Part shown: one piece after another, positions 6,746 to 14,455 of the stretch
Numbering within the stretch: the first letter of the stretch is position 1
How the letters are laid out: every line of letters begins with the position of its first letter
NCBI RefSeq assembly: GCF_018070465.1
Contig: NZ_JAGPXT010000030.1
Location: 24,565-65,925, forward strand
Source of the DNA: Micromonospora sp. C95
GTDB lineage: Bacteria > Actinomycetota > Actinomycetes > Mycobacteriales > Micromonosporaceae
DNA length: 41,361 nt
Reading direction: 5' to 3'
Position numbers and translations under genes: made by a program
Notes under the pieces: generated by a model
Seen by the model: only the letters and a program-made list of their open reading frames with translations
Database searches by the model: none
What the model was told of the DNA's origin: nothing

Positions 6746-8521
6746 CTACCGGGTCTGCTCAAGCCACGAGGCGTAGAGCAGCCCGTACACCGAATCCGGG
6801 TCGCGGATCAGCTCCTCGTGCGAGCCACGCTGCACGATCCGCCCCCGGTCCACCACGATCACCTCGTCGGCGTTCTGCGCGGTGGACAGCCGGTGCGCGA
6901 TCGCCAGGGTGGTCCGGCCGCGAGTGACCGCGTCCAAGGTCCGCTGCAACCGCACCTCGGTGGCGGGGTCCACCGCGCTTGTCGCCTCGTCCAGCACCAG
7001 CAGGTCCGGATCGGCCACGTACGCCCGGGCCAACGCCACCAACTGACGCTCCCCCACGCTCAACGCCTCGCCACGCTCGCCCACCCCCGTCGCCAGCCCG
7101 GCCGGCAGCCCGTCGAGCCAGTCGGCCAGACCCAGCTCGCTGAAGGCGGCAGCGATCTGCTCGTCGGTCAGCTCCGGCCGGGCGAAGCGGACGTTGTCCG
7201 CCACCGTGGCGTCGAACAGGAACCCGTCCTGCGGCACCATCACCACCCGGGAGCGCAGCGAGTCGAAACGCACGTCGGTGAGCGGCACCCCGGACAGCAG
7301 CACCGCCCCGGCCGTCGGGTCCATCAGCCGGGTGACCAGCTTGGCGAAGGTGGTCTTGCCGCTGCCGGTCTCACCGACCACCGCCACCCGACTCTTCGCC
7401 GGGATCTCCAGGCTGATGTCGTGCAGCACCGTCGGACCGCCCGGATAGGCGAAGCGCACGCCGCCGAAGCGGATGTCCAGCGGCCCGGTGGGCAGTTCCC
7501 GCCCCTGCGGCCCGGGATCCGCCACGTCCGGGGCGACGTCCAGCACGTCGAGCACCCGACGCCAGCCGGCGATCGCGTTCTGCGCCTCGTTGAGCACCTC
7601 GGTGGCGATCTGCACGGGCTGGATGAAGAGCGTCACCAGGAACAGGAACGCGGTGATCTCACCGATGCTCAGCGTCCGGTCGGCGCCGAGGAACACCCCG
7701 AGCACCACCACACCGGCCAACGCCAGCCCGGCGGCCAGCTCACCGACCGAACTGCCGAGGATGCTGATCCGGATCGCCTTCTGCTGAGCCAGCCGCTGAC
7801 CGTCGATCGCCTCGTCCAGCCGCCGGGCGGTGCGTCCCGCGATGCCGTACGCCCGGATCACCGGCGCACCGACCACGCTCTCCCCGACCGTCCCCAGCAG
7901 CGCACCGGTGCGCTGCCGGACCACCCCGTACGCCGCGGCGAGTCGGCGTTGGAGCAGCCGGATCACCAGCACCGCCGGCCCGAAGGCGGCGAAGACCACG
8001 AGCGTCAACTGCCACGAGTACGCCAACATGACGGCCGTGGTGACCACCAGCTGGCCCAGGTTGACCAGCAGGATCACCCCGCCCCACTGGAGGAACTGGG
8101 TGATCTGGTCGACGTCGCTGGTGACCCGGGACACCAGCGAACCCCGCCGCTCCGACTGCTGGTGCAGCATCGACAGGTCGTGCACGTGCCGGAAGGCGCG
8201 GACCCGTACCCCCGCCAGCGCCGTCTCACTGACCGTGAACAGTCGGCGCATCATCAGGTAACCGCAGGTCGTGGTCACCACCAGCACCGCCGCGGTGACC
8301 GACACCACCACGAACAGCGCGTCCAGGTTCAACCCACCGGCGATGCCCCGGTCGATGCCCTGCTGCACGGCCACCGGCACGGCCACCCGGCCGACCATGT
8401 ACACGAGTGCCAGCGCGAGGGTGCCGGCCAGCCCGACCCGCAGCTCCGGGGAGAGCGCCAGCCCCCGCCGCAGCGTCCGCCACGTCGACTCGGCCCGCTC
8501 AGGCGCTTCGCTGACCGTCAC
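6746..8521 (-). CDS. Heterodimeric ABC exporter, subunit with complete catalytic residues
   Basis: A 591-residue half-transporter: six membrane helices (about 1-320) then an ATPase domain. Walker A is GETGSGKTT (383-391), Walker B LLVLDE (507-512) with the catalytic Glu512, and the H-loop His is 543 (AIAHRLS). The signature is LSVGE (487-491) instead of LSGGQ. The partner gene upstream lacks the Glu and His but has a perfect LSGGQ, so the pair makes one active and one degenerate ATP site, as in known heterodimeric exporters. The GTG start overlaps the stop of the third mini-frame of the repeat array, and the repeat tail GAAAGG gives the ribosome site. The substrate is unknown (multidrug, peptide or siderophore are possible). 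Confidence 0.93.
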   Translation of the reverse strand: MTVSEAPERAESTWRTLRRGLALSPELRVGLAGTLALALVYMVGRVAVPVAVQQGIDRGIAGGLNLDALFVVVSVTAAVLVVTTTCGYLMMRRLFTVSETALAGVRVRAFRHVHDLSMLHQQSERRGSLVSRVTSDVDQITQFLQWGGVILLVNLGQLVVTTAVMLAYSWQLTLVVFAAFGPAVLVIRLLQRRLAAAYGVVRQRTGALLGTVGESVVGAPVIRAYGIAGRTARRLDEAIDGQRLAQQKAIRISILGSSVGELAAGLALAGVVVLGVFLGADRTLSIGEITAFLFLVTLFIQPVQIATEVLNEAQNAIAGWRRVLDVLDVAPDVADPGPQGRELPTGPLDIRFGGVRFAYPGGPTVLHDISLEIPAKSRVAVVGETGSGKTTFAKLVTRLMDPTAGAVLLSGVPLTDVRFDSLRSRVVMVPQDGFLFDATVADNVRFARPELTDEQIAAAFSELGLADWLDGLPAGLATGVGERGEALSVGERQLVALARAYVADPDLLVLDEATSAVDPATEVRLQRTLDAVTRGRTTLAIAHRLSTAQNADEVIVVDRGRIVQRGSHEELIRDPDSVYGLLYASWLEQTR

Positions 8522-8689
8522 CGGTCCACCCTTTCGTTCGCGACTGCGGGGCTCGCAAGCTCACTCCTCGCGCTCACCGTGCTGGCCTTCCGTTCGCGAC
8601 TGCGGGGCTCGCAAGCTCACTCCTCGCGCTCACCGTGCTGGCCTTCCGTTCGCGACTGCGGGGCTCGCAAGCTCACTCCTCGCGCTCAC
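8518..8689 (-). repeat. Three tandem 56-bp repeats encoding overlapping mini-frames between the two ABC genes
   Basis: Units start (minus strand) at 8689, 8633 and 8577. Each begins GGTGAGCGCGAGGAG and contains CCGCAGTCGCGAACG(G/A)AAGG, the same head and tail as the repeats after trpE but with a different centre (GTGAGCTTGCGAGC). Each is a stop-free 19-codon frame; units one and two encode VSARSELASPAVANGRPAR and unit three ends NERVDR. The upstream ABC stop overlaps the first GTG, each mini-stop overlaps the next GTG, and the last stop overlaps the GTG of the downstream ABC gene, giving four GTGA overlaps in a row (8689, 8633, 8577, 8521). Repetition is certain; function is inference. Confidence 0.9.
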
Positions 8690-10554
8690 CGGTCCACCTC
8701 CAGTGCGGAGGTCATCGGGATGACCTCGTCGTACGTGCGTTGCCGGTCGTGGTCGACCTCGGCCTGTTCGTAGGCGGTGACCAGATCGGCGTACCCCGGC
8801 ACGGTGGCCAGCAGCGTGCTGTGGGTGCCCCGCGCCACCACCCGCCCGTGCTCCAGATAGATGACCTCGTCGGCGAGGGCGATCGTCGCCCGCCGGTAGG
8901 CCACCACCAGAATCGACGCGCCCGGTCCGTCGCCGGCCGAGGAGCGCAGCCCGGCCAGGATGGCGGCCTCCACCCGGGGGTCGACCGCACTTGTCGCGTC
9001 GTCGAGCACCAGCAGGCGGGGGCGCCCCGCCAACGCCCGGGCGAGGGTGAGCCGCTGCCGCTGCCCGCCGGAGAGGGAGGTGCCCCGCTCGCCGACCATG
9101 GTGTCCAGCCCGTCGGGCAGGGCGGCGACGAATCCGTCGGCCTCGGCCAGCCGCAGCGCGGCCCAGACGGCATCGTCGTCCACGCCGGGGCGGTCCAGCG
9201 ACACGTTTGCCCGTACGGAGTCGTCGAAGACGAACGGCACCTGGGCGACCAGCGCGGCGGTACCGGCGAGCACGTCGGCGGCCAGGTCACGGACGTCCAC
9301 GCCGTCGATGCTCACCGTGCCCGACCGGGGATCGACGAGCCGGACCGCCAGCGCGGTGACGGTGGACTTGCCGGCGCCGGTCGGCCCGACCAGGGCGACG
9401 GTCCTGCCGGCCGGCACCGTGAAGGAGACCTCGCCCAGGACCTCGGCGCCGGGCAGGTGTGCCTCGGCGGGTTCGTAGGCGAAGCCGACGTCGGTGAAGG
9501 TGAGTGTGGCCGGCGTCGCCACGGCCGGGTCGGGCCGGGTGTCGCCGTACGGCATCTCGCCGGTGGCGTCGAGCACCCGGCGGATCCGGTCCCAGCCGGC
9601 GACGCTGCGCGGCAGTTCGGCGAGCACCCAGCCGATGGCCCGTACCGGGAAGGCCAGCACGGTGAACAGGAAGGCCACGCTTACCAGCTCGGACACCTCG
9701 ATGGCGCCCTGCCGCAGCCGGTACGCGCCGACCACCAGCACCGCGAGGGTGCCGAGACTGGGCAGCGTCTCCAGCATCGGGTCGAAGACGCCCCGCAGCC
9801 GGCCGACCGAGATCAGCGCGTCGCGCAACTGGCCGGCGCGGGCGGCGAACCGGGCGGTCTCCTGGGCCTCCCGACCCATCGTCTTGACCACCAGGGCGCC
9901 GTCGAAGCTCTCGTGCGCGATGCCGCTGACCTCGGCGCGCAGCCGCTGCGCCCGCGCCTGGCGCGGGGCCATCCGACGGGAGTACGCCACGTTGAGCGCG
10001 AACAGGGCCGGGAAGACCGCCAGCCCGACCAGCGCCAGTGCCCAGTCGACGGCGAACAGCGACGTCACCGCGCCGATCAGCATCACGAGCGTGCCCACCG
10101 CGAAGGGCAACGGTGCGATCGGCTGCCAGGCGGCCTCGACGTCGGAGTTGGCGTTGGACAGCAACGTGCCGGTCGCGTTGCGGTGGTGCCAGGACAGCGG
10201 CAGTTCCAGGTAACGGCGGGTGACCCGGCGACGGTAGGCGGCCTGGAGGCGGAACTGCATGTAGCCCGCCCCGAGTCGCCGACCGAAGATGCCGACCACC
10301 CGCAGCACGCTGAGCCCGAGCAGCGCCGCGGCGGCCAGCGCCAGCGCACCCACCGCCACCGAGCCGCTCTGCACGGCCGGCACCACCACGTCGCCGACCA
10401 CCGCGCCGACCACGAACGCGCTGGCCACCACCATCAGGCCGAACAGCACGCTGCCGGACACCGCGACCGCGAAGATCCTCGGCTGTTCCCGGATGGCCTG
10501 CCCGAGGACACCCAGCCCGCGACCGAGCACGTCCCGACTAGTCCCGCTCGCCAC
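8686..10554 (-). CDS. Heterodimeric ABC exporter, subunit with degenerate catalytic site
   Basis: A half-transporter of about 622 residues with an N-terminal six-helix domain and a C-terminal ATPase. From the GTG at 10554, Walker A is GPTGAGKST (390-398) and the signature is a perfect LSGGQRQR (494-501). Walker B reads LLVLDDATSAVDP with Asp519 in place of the catalytic Glu, and the H-loop reads VVAYRRA with Tyr553 in place of His. This is the non-catalytic half of a heterodimer whose partner is the next gene. The start is uncertain: GTG 10554 has GGGGGAG only 3 nt away, while a TTG at 10581 lengthens the protein by nine residues. The stop codon is given by the first 56-bp repeat. Confidence 0.92.
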   Translation of the reverse strand: MASGTSRDVLGRGLGVLGQAIREQPRIFAVAVSGSVLFGLMVVASAFVVGAVVGDVVVPAVQSGSVAVGALALAAAALLGLSVLRVVGIFGRRLGAGYMQFRLQAAYRRRVTRRYLELPLSWHHRNATGTLLSNANSDVEAAWQPIAPLPFAVGTLVMLIGAVTSLFAVDWALALVGLAVFPALFALNVAYSRRMAPRQARAQRLRAEVSGIAHESFDGALVVKTMGREAQETARFAARAGQLRDALISVGRLRGVFDPMLETLPSLGTLAVLVVGAYRLRQGAIEVSELVSVAFLFTVLAFPVRAIGWVLAELPRSVAGWDRIRRVLDATGEMPYGDTRPDPAVATPATLTFTDVGFAYEPAEAHLPGAEVLGEVSFTVPAGRTVALVGPTGAGKSTVTALAVRLVDPRSGTVSIDGVDVRDLAADVLAGTAALVAQVPFVFDDSVRANVSLDRPGVDDDAVWAALRLAEADGFVAALPDGLDTMVGERGTSLSGGQRQRLTLARALAGRPRLLVLDDATSAVDPRVEAAILAGLRSSAGDGPGASILVVAYRRATIALADEVIYLEHGRVVARGTHSTLLATVPGYADLVTAYEQAEVDHDRQRTYDEVIPMTSALEVDR

Positions 10555-10701
10555 ATTCTCCCCCGCCGTAAGCCGCCACAATCATCTCTCATCCTTACCG
10601 CTACGCGCCGGGTACGCCGACCCGAGGGAATATGTCCGACGTCACCTCGCGGACCGGATCGACGGCGCGCCGCTCGACACCCGACCTCGCCGGGGTCGGC
10701 C

Positions 10702-10714
10702 TACGATCACTGTC
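10702..10714 (+). promoter_or_regulatory. Leaderless-type -10 element of the TIGR03085 gene
   Basis: TACGAT (10702-10707) is followed after exactly 7 nt by the ATG at 10715, and no Shine-Dalgarno sequence is present. This geometry places the transcript start at or next to the ATG, as is common in actinobacteria. Similar TANNNT plus 6-7 nt arrangements precede hisF, hisD and the LON-domain gene here. Confidence 0.55.
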
Positions 10715-11344
10715 ATGCCGCGGTACGCCCGATCGGAGCGCAAGGCGCTCACCGAGCTGATGTCCACCCTGGGCCCGGACGCCCCGACTCTCAACGAGGG
10801 CTGGACGACCCGTGACCTCGCCGCACACCTGGTGGTCCGGGAACGTCGGCCGGACGCCGCGGCGGGAATCGTCGTCCCACCACTTGGCGGCTACGCCGAA
10901 CGGGTCCGGCGCCAGGTCGCCGCGCTCGACTGGACCGAGTTGCTCGGTCAGGTGCGGCGCCCGCCGCTGTGGAGCCCGGTGAGCAACCCGCTCACCGACG
11001 AACTGACGAACACCTTGGAGTTCTTCATCCATCACGAGGACGTCCGTCGGGCCCGGGCGGGCTGGCAGCCACGCGATTTGCCGCTCGGGTTGGAGCGGGC
11101 GCTGTGGCGACGGCTGTCGGCACTCGGCCGACTGACCCTGCGCCGCTTCCCCGCCCAGTTGCTGGTGCAGGCCCCCGGTCACGGCGAGGTGGCCACCGGC
11201 CGGGGCGGCGAGCCGCTGCGGCTGGTCGGCACGCCCGGTGAGCTGGCCCTGTTCCTGTCCGGCCGGCAGCGTGCGGCGCGGGTGCAACTCGACGGGCCCC
11301 AAGCCATGATCGATCGACTCCGCACCGCCAACCTGGGTTTCTAA
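10715..11344 (+). CDS. TIGR03085 family protein (DinB/mycothiol-maleylpyruvate-isomerase-like fold)
   Basis: A 209-residue protein recognised by MPRYARSERKALTELM and GWTTRDLAAHLVVRERRPDA, then LEFFIHHEDVRRARAGWQPR at about residues 103-122. This is the actinobacterial TIGR03085 pattern, a relative of mycothiol-dependent isomerases. His residues in AAHLVVRE and FFIHHEDV are candidate metal ligands. The function is unknown. In Streptomyces, as I recall, a member sits near hisI and hisF, and it lies in the hisF-hisI interval here too, suggesting conserved neighbourhood. It is divergent from the ABC exporter and probably leaderless. Confidence 0.8.
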   Translation: MPRYARSERKALTELMSTLGPDAPTLNEGWTTRDLAAHLVVRERRPDAAAGIVVPPLGGYAERVRRQVAALDWTELLGQVRRPPLWSPVSNPLTDELTNTLEFFIHHEDVRRARAGWQPRDLPLGLERALWRRLSALGRLTLRRFPAQLLVQAPGHGEVATGRGGEPLRLVGTPGELALFLSGRQRAARVQLDGPQAMIDRLRTANLGF

Positions 11345-11467
11345 CCCTCTGCGCGGAACCGGTCACGGCAATATCCGAAACGTTACTCGGCTCATCGACC
11401 GACCACCATCGGTGCTCCCGTACGCTGACCCGCGCCGCCTCGTGGGGGGGTGGCGACAGGGAGCGCG

Positions 11468-12406
11468 ATGCGAAGCTTTGTGGTCTCGGCCCTGCGAGAG
11501 CCTCCGTTCGCCGGCGTCCGGCACGGCGACACCGAGCGCGTGGCCCGGGAAAGCGCTGACTGGGCGCAGCAGCTGGGACTGATCAGTAACGGGCAGCGGC
11601 TGAACCGCGCGGATGCGGCCGGGCTCGCCGGGCGGGCCTGCCCGCAGGCGCCGCCGGAGCGCCTGCGCCTGCTGACCGACCTGATCTCCTGGCTGTTCGT
11701 GATGGACGACGCCTGCGACGAGGACGGACTGGGCGCCGAGCCCACCCGACTCGCGCCGACCGTCGCCGCGCTGCTGGACGTGCTGGACCGTCAGGGCGCG
11801 CCGGGGCCGACGCCGCCCGGAGCAGCCGGGACGCTGGCGCTCGGCCTGACCGACCTGTGCCAGCGGGTACGCGGCCACCGGCGCCCGGCCGTGCTGCTGC
11901 GGTTCGTCGCCGGGATGCGCGAGTACCTGCTCGCGCTGCTGTGGGAGGCCGCGAACCGGGAGCACGAGCGGGTTCCGCCGGTCGACGAGTACGTCCAGAT
12001 GCGCCGACACACGGGCGCCGTGTACCCCAGCCTCGCCCTGACCGACCTGGTCCTGGATGGCTTTCCACCGGCCGTCCGCCGAGCCGACCCCGGCTGGGCC
12101 ACCCTGGAGATGCTCGCCGCCGACCTGATCTGCTGGTGCAACGACGTCTTCTCCTACGCCAAGGAGCATCACGGCGGGCCGGACGCGCACAACCTGATCA
12201 CGGTGTTGACCAGGGAAACCGGCGACGAGTCGGCGGCACTGCGGGCCGCGGCCGACCGGTTCAACGATCGACTCGGGGCGTACCTGGCGGCCGAGACCGA
12301 CCTGTTGGCCAGCCACGGCGACGCGGTACGCCCGGCGCTGAACGCCCGGCGGAACTGGATCCGGGCCACCTACGACTGGTCACAGGCGGCGGCCCGCTAC
12401 GAGTGA
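11468..12406 (+). CDS. Class I terpene synthase (terpene cyclase)
   Basis: A 312-residue protein with all the class I cyclase marks. The Asp-rich motif is F-V-M-D80-D81-A-C-D84-E85. The pyrophosphate-sensing Arg is in QMRRHTGAVYP (R179/R180). The NSE motif is N225-D-V-F-S229-Y-A-K-E233, and the terminal RY pair is R310-Y311. It would cyclise a prenyl diphosphate with Mg2+; the product cannot be read. It lacks the second domain of geosmin synthase and the long N-terminus of 2-methylisoborneol synthase, so a mono- or sesquiterpene is likely. The ATG at 11468 is preceded by AGGGAG; a GTG six codons earlier is the alternative. No prenyltransferase or P450 lies nearby. It is co-directional with the acyl-CoA synthetase, 140 bp upstream. 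Confidence 0.9.
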   Translation: MRSFVVSALREPPFAGVRHGDTERVARESADWAQQLGLISNGQRLNRADAAGLAGRACPQAPPERLRLLTDLISWLFVMDDACDEDGLGAEPTRLAPTVAALLDVLDRQGAPGPTPPGAAGTLALGLTDLCQRVRGHRRPAVLLRFVAGMREYLLALLWEAANREHERVPPVDEYVQMRRHTGAVYPSLALTDLVLDGFPPAVRRADPGWATLEMLAADLICWCNDVFSYAKEHHGGPDAHNLITVLTRETGDESAALRAAADRFNDRLGAYLAAETDLLASHGDAVRPALNARRNWIRATYDWSQAAARYE

Positions 12407-12502
12407 GACGAGGGCGCCTTTCGCGGGAAGAGGCTGGTGGATGATCGTCAGGGCTAGCCGACGCCCGGGGACAGGCAATACCCTTCGGTAACGAACACCG
12501 AC

Positions 12503-12518
12503 CGTGACGACCGTCACG
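12503..12518 (+). promoter_or_regulatory. CRP-like palindrome upstream of the acyl-CoA synthetase
   Basis: CGTGACGACCGTCACG is a perfect inverted repeat with 6-bp arms and fits the CRP/GlxR-type pattern (T/C)GTGA-N6-TCAC(A/G). It lies 29 bp before the synthetase ATG. The binding protein is inferred only; the 140-bp gap otherwise shows no clear promoter. Confidence 0.5.
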
Positions 12519-12546
12519 CCTCCACCCCCCGAAGGCGGCTACAGCG

Positions 12547-14367
12547 ATGGCTCTCGATGTACCGTACAGCTCAATTCCTGACATGTTCCTCAAGCGCGTC
12601 GCGGCTTCCCCCGACCGCCACGCTTTCGCCCACCCCGGCCCCGACGGACCGGTCTGGCTGACCTGGGCTCAGGTCTCCCAGCGGGCCACGGCGATCGCCG
12701 CCGGCCTGCACGGCCTGGGCGTCGGTCAGGAGGACCGGGTCGCGATCCTGGCGAACACCCGGATCGAGTGGGTGCTCGCCGACTTCGGCATCATGTGCGC
12801 GAGTGGTGCCACGACCACGGTCTACCCGACCACGGAGCCCGAGGACGCCGCCTACATCGTCTCCGACGCCGGTGCCAAGGTGCTGTTCGCGGAGAACCCG
12901 GACCAGGCGGCGAAGATCGCCGGGGCACAGCTGCCCGCCCTGACCCACGTGGTCCTCTTCGACGGTACCGCCGACCCGGCCGCAGCCGTGCCCCAACTGA
13001 CCCTCGCCGAGTTGGAGGAGCAGGGCGCCCAGCGGCTCGCCGAGGATCCGGAGCTGATCGAGCGGCTGGTCGCCGGCATCGGCCCGGACCACCTGGCCAC
13101 CCTGATCTACACCTCCGGCACCACCGGCCGCCCCAAGGGCGTCGAGCTGCTGCACGGCGGCTGGTGCTGGGAGGGCGTGGCCCAGGAGGCGGTCGGGCTG
13201 CTCCGCGAGGACGACCTGCAGTACCTCTGGCTGCCACTGTCCCACTCGTTCGGCAAGACGCTGCTCTGCGGCGCCACGCACGTCGGCCTGCCCACCTACG
13301 TCGACGGCCGGGTCGACAAGCTCGTCGAGCTGCTCTCGGTGGTCCGCCCGACGTTGATGTGCGGCGCACCCCGGGTCTTCGAGAAGGTCTACAACAAGTC
13401 GGTCACCACCGCCCGGGACGCCGGTGGGGCGAAGGCCAAGATCTTCGCCTGGGCGGTGTCGGTCGGCAAGGAGAAGGTCGCCCTGGAGCAGGCCGGCAAG
13501 CCGGTGCCGGGCGGGTTGAAGCTCAAGTACACGCTTGCCGAGAAGCTGGTCTTCAGCAAGCTCCAGGCCCGGCTCGGCGGCCAGATCCGGGTGTTGGTCT
13601 CCGGCGCCGCCCCGCTCAGCCCGGAGATCGCCACCTTCTTCGCCGCGGCGAACCTGCCGATCTCCGAGGGCTACGGGCTGACCGAGACCAGCGCGGGCAA
13701 CTTCGTCAACCCGCCCGACGGGCTGCGGATCGGCACCGTGGGCAAGGCCATGGGCGACCTGGAGTGCCGCATCGACACCGACGGCGAGATCCTGATCAAG
13801 GGCCGGCCGGTGATGCGGGGCTACCACAACCTGCCCGAGGAGACCGCCGCCGCCTTCACCGAGGACGGCTTCTTCCGGACCGGCGACATCGGCAGCCTGG
13901 ACGACGACGGTTACCTGCGCATCACCGACCGCAAGAAGGATCTGGTCAAGACCTCCGGCGGCAAGTACGTCGCGCCGTCGCACATCGAGGGCATGTTCAA
14001 GGCCACCTGCCCGTACACCTCGCAGGCCGTGGTGATCGGCCAGGCCCGCAACTACTGCACGATGCTGGTGACGCTGGACCCGGACGCCATCACCGGCTGG
14101 GCGGCCGGCACCCCGCTGGAAGGTCGCCCGTACGCCGAGGTCGTGGCCTCCCCCGAGGCCCAGGCCATGGTGGAGGAGTACGTCGCCCAGCTCAACCAGA
14201 AGCTGAACCGCTGGGAGACCATCAAGAAGGTCACCATCCTGCCGCGCGACCTGACCATCGAGGACGGCGAGATCACCCCGTCGTTGAAGATCAAGCGCCG
14301 GGGCGTGGAGAGCAACTTCTCCGACGAGATCGACAAGATGTACGCCGGCACCGTCGCCGAGATCTGA
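12547..14367 (+). CDS. Long-chain fatty-acid--CoA ligase (AMP-forming)
   Basis: A 606-residue adenylate-forming enzyme that activates fatty acids to acyl-CoA via an acyl-AMP. The P-loop is IYTSGTTGRPKGVELLHG (about 188-205). Further motifs are LVSGAAPLSPEI, ISEGYGLTETSAG and GDIGSLDDDGYLRITDRKKD, and KTSGGKYVAPSHIE carries the hinge and A8 region. The length and the ACSL-like C-terminus fit the FadD15-type actinobacterial enzymes. Only a weak GAAGG lies 11 nt before the ATG. It is monocistronic, with a CRP-like site upstream and a strong hairpin downstream. There is no evidence that it works with the neighbouring terpene synthase. Confidence 0.93.
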   Translation: MALDVPYSSIPDMFLKRVAASPDRHAFAHPGPDGPVWLTWAQVSQRATAIAAGLHGLGVGQEDRVAILANTRIEWVLADFGIMCASGATTTVYPTTEPEDAAYIVSDAGAKVLFAENPDQAAKIAGAQLPALTHVVLFDGTADPAAAVPQLTLAELEEQGAQRLAEDPELIERLVAGIGPDHLATLIYTSGTTGRPKGVELLHGGWCWEGVAQEAVGLLREDDLQYLWLPLSHSFGKTLLCGATHVGLPTYVDGRVDKLVELLSVVRPTLMCGAPRVFEKVYNKSVTTARDAGGAKAKIFAWAVSVGKEKVALEQAGKPVPGGLKLKYTLAEKLVFSKLQARLGGQIRVLVSGAAPLSPEIATFFAAANLPISEGYGLTETSAGNFVNPPDGLRIGTVGKAMGDLECRIDTDGEILIKGRPVMRGYHNLPEETAAAFTEDGFFRTGDIGSLDDDGYLRITDRKKDLVKTSGGKYVAPSHIEGMFKATCPYTSQAVVIGQARNYCTMLVTLDPDAITGWAAGTPLEGRPYAEVVASPEAQAMVEEYVAQLNQKLNRWETIKKVTILPRDLTIEDGEITPSLKIKRRGVESNFSDEIDKMYAGTVAEI

Positions 14368-14380
14368 CGACCCCACCGCG

Positions 14381-14419
14381 TCGGCCCCGCACTCGTCCCT
14401 CCCCGGGGTGCGGGGCCGA
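14381..14419. terminator. Strong bidirectional hairpin between convergent genes
   Basis: Perfect 12-bp arms TCGGCCCCGCAC (14381-14392) and GTGCGGGGCCGA (14408-14419) enclose a 15-nt loop. It lies between the ends of the plus-strand synthetase (14367) and the minus-strand mocR gene (14456). No U-tract follows, which is usual for actinobacterial terminators. Confidence 0.8.
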
Positions 14420-14455
14420 TCCGTGTCGCGTCCCGGGCATCGGCGCGACGGCCGG

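Noticed and set aside
6680..8773. Long open frame on the plus strand opposite the ABC exporter gene
   Set aside because: Its product is His/Gln/Arg-rich without domains, a typical shadow of a high-GC gene on the other strand; the opposite frame encodes a full ABC protein.
11356..11383. ECF-sigma promoter (GGAAC ... CGTT) before the terpene synthase
   Set aside because: The spacer is about 21 nt, too long for the usual 15-18.
11468..14367. Terpene biosynthetic gene cluster made by the synthase and the acyl-CoA synthetase
   Set aside because: The ligase is a housekeeping long-chain type with its own regulatory site; no prenyltransferase, oxygenase or transporter is associated.
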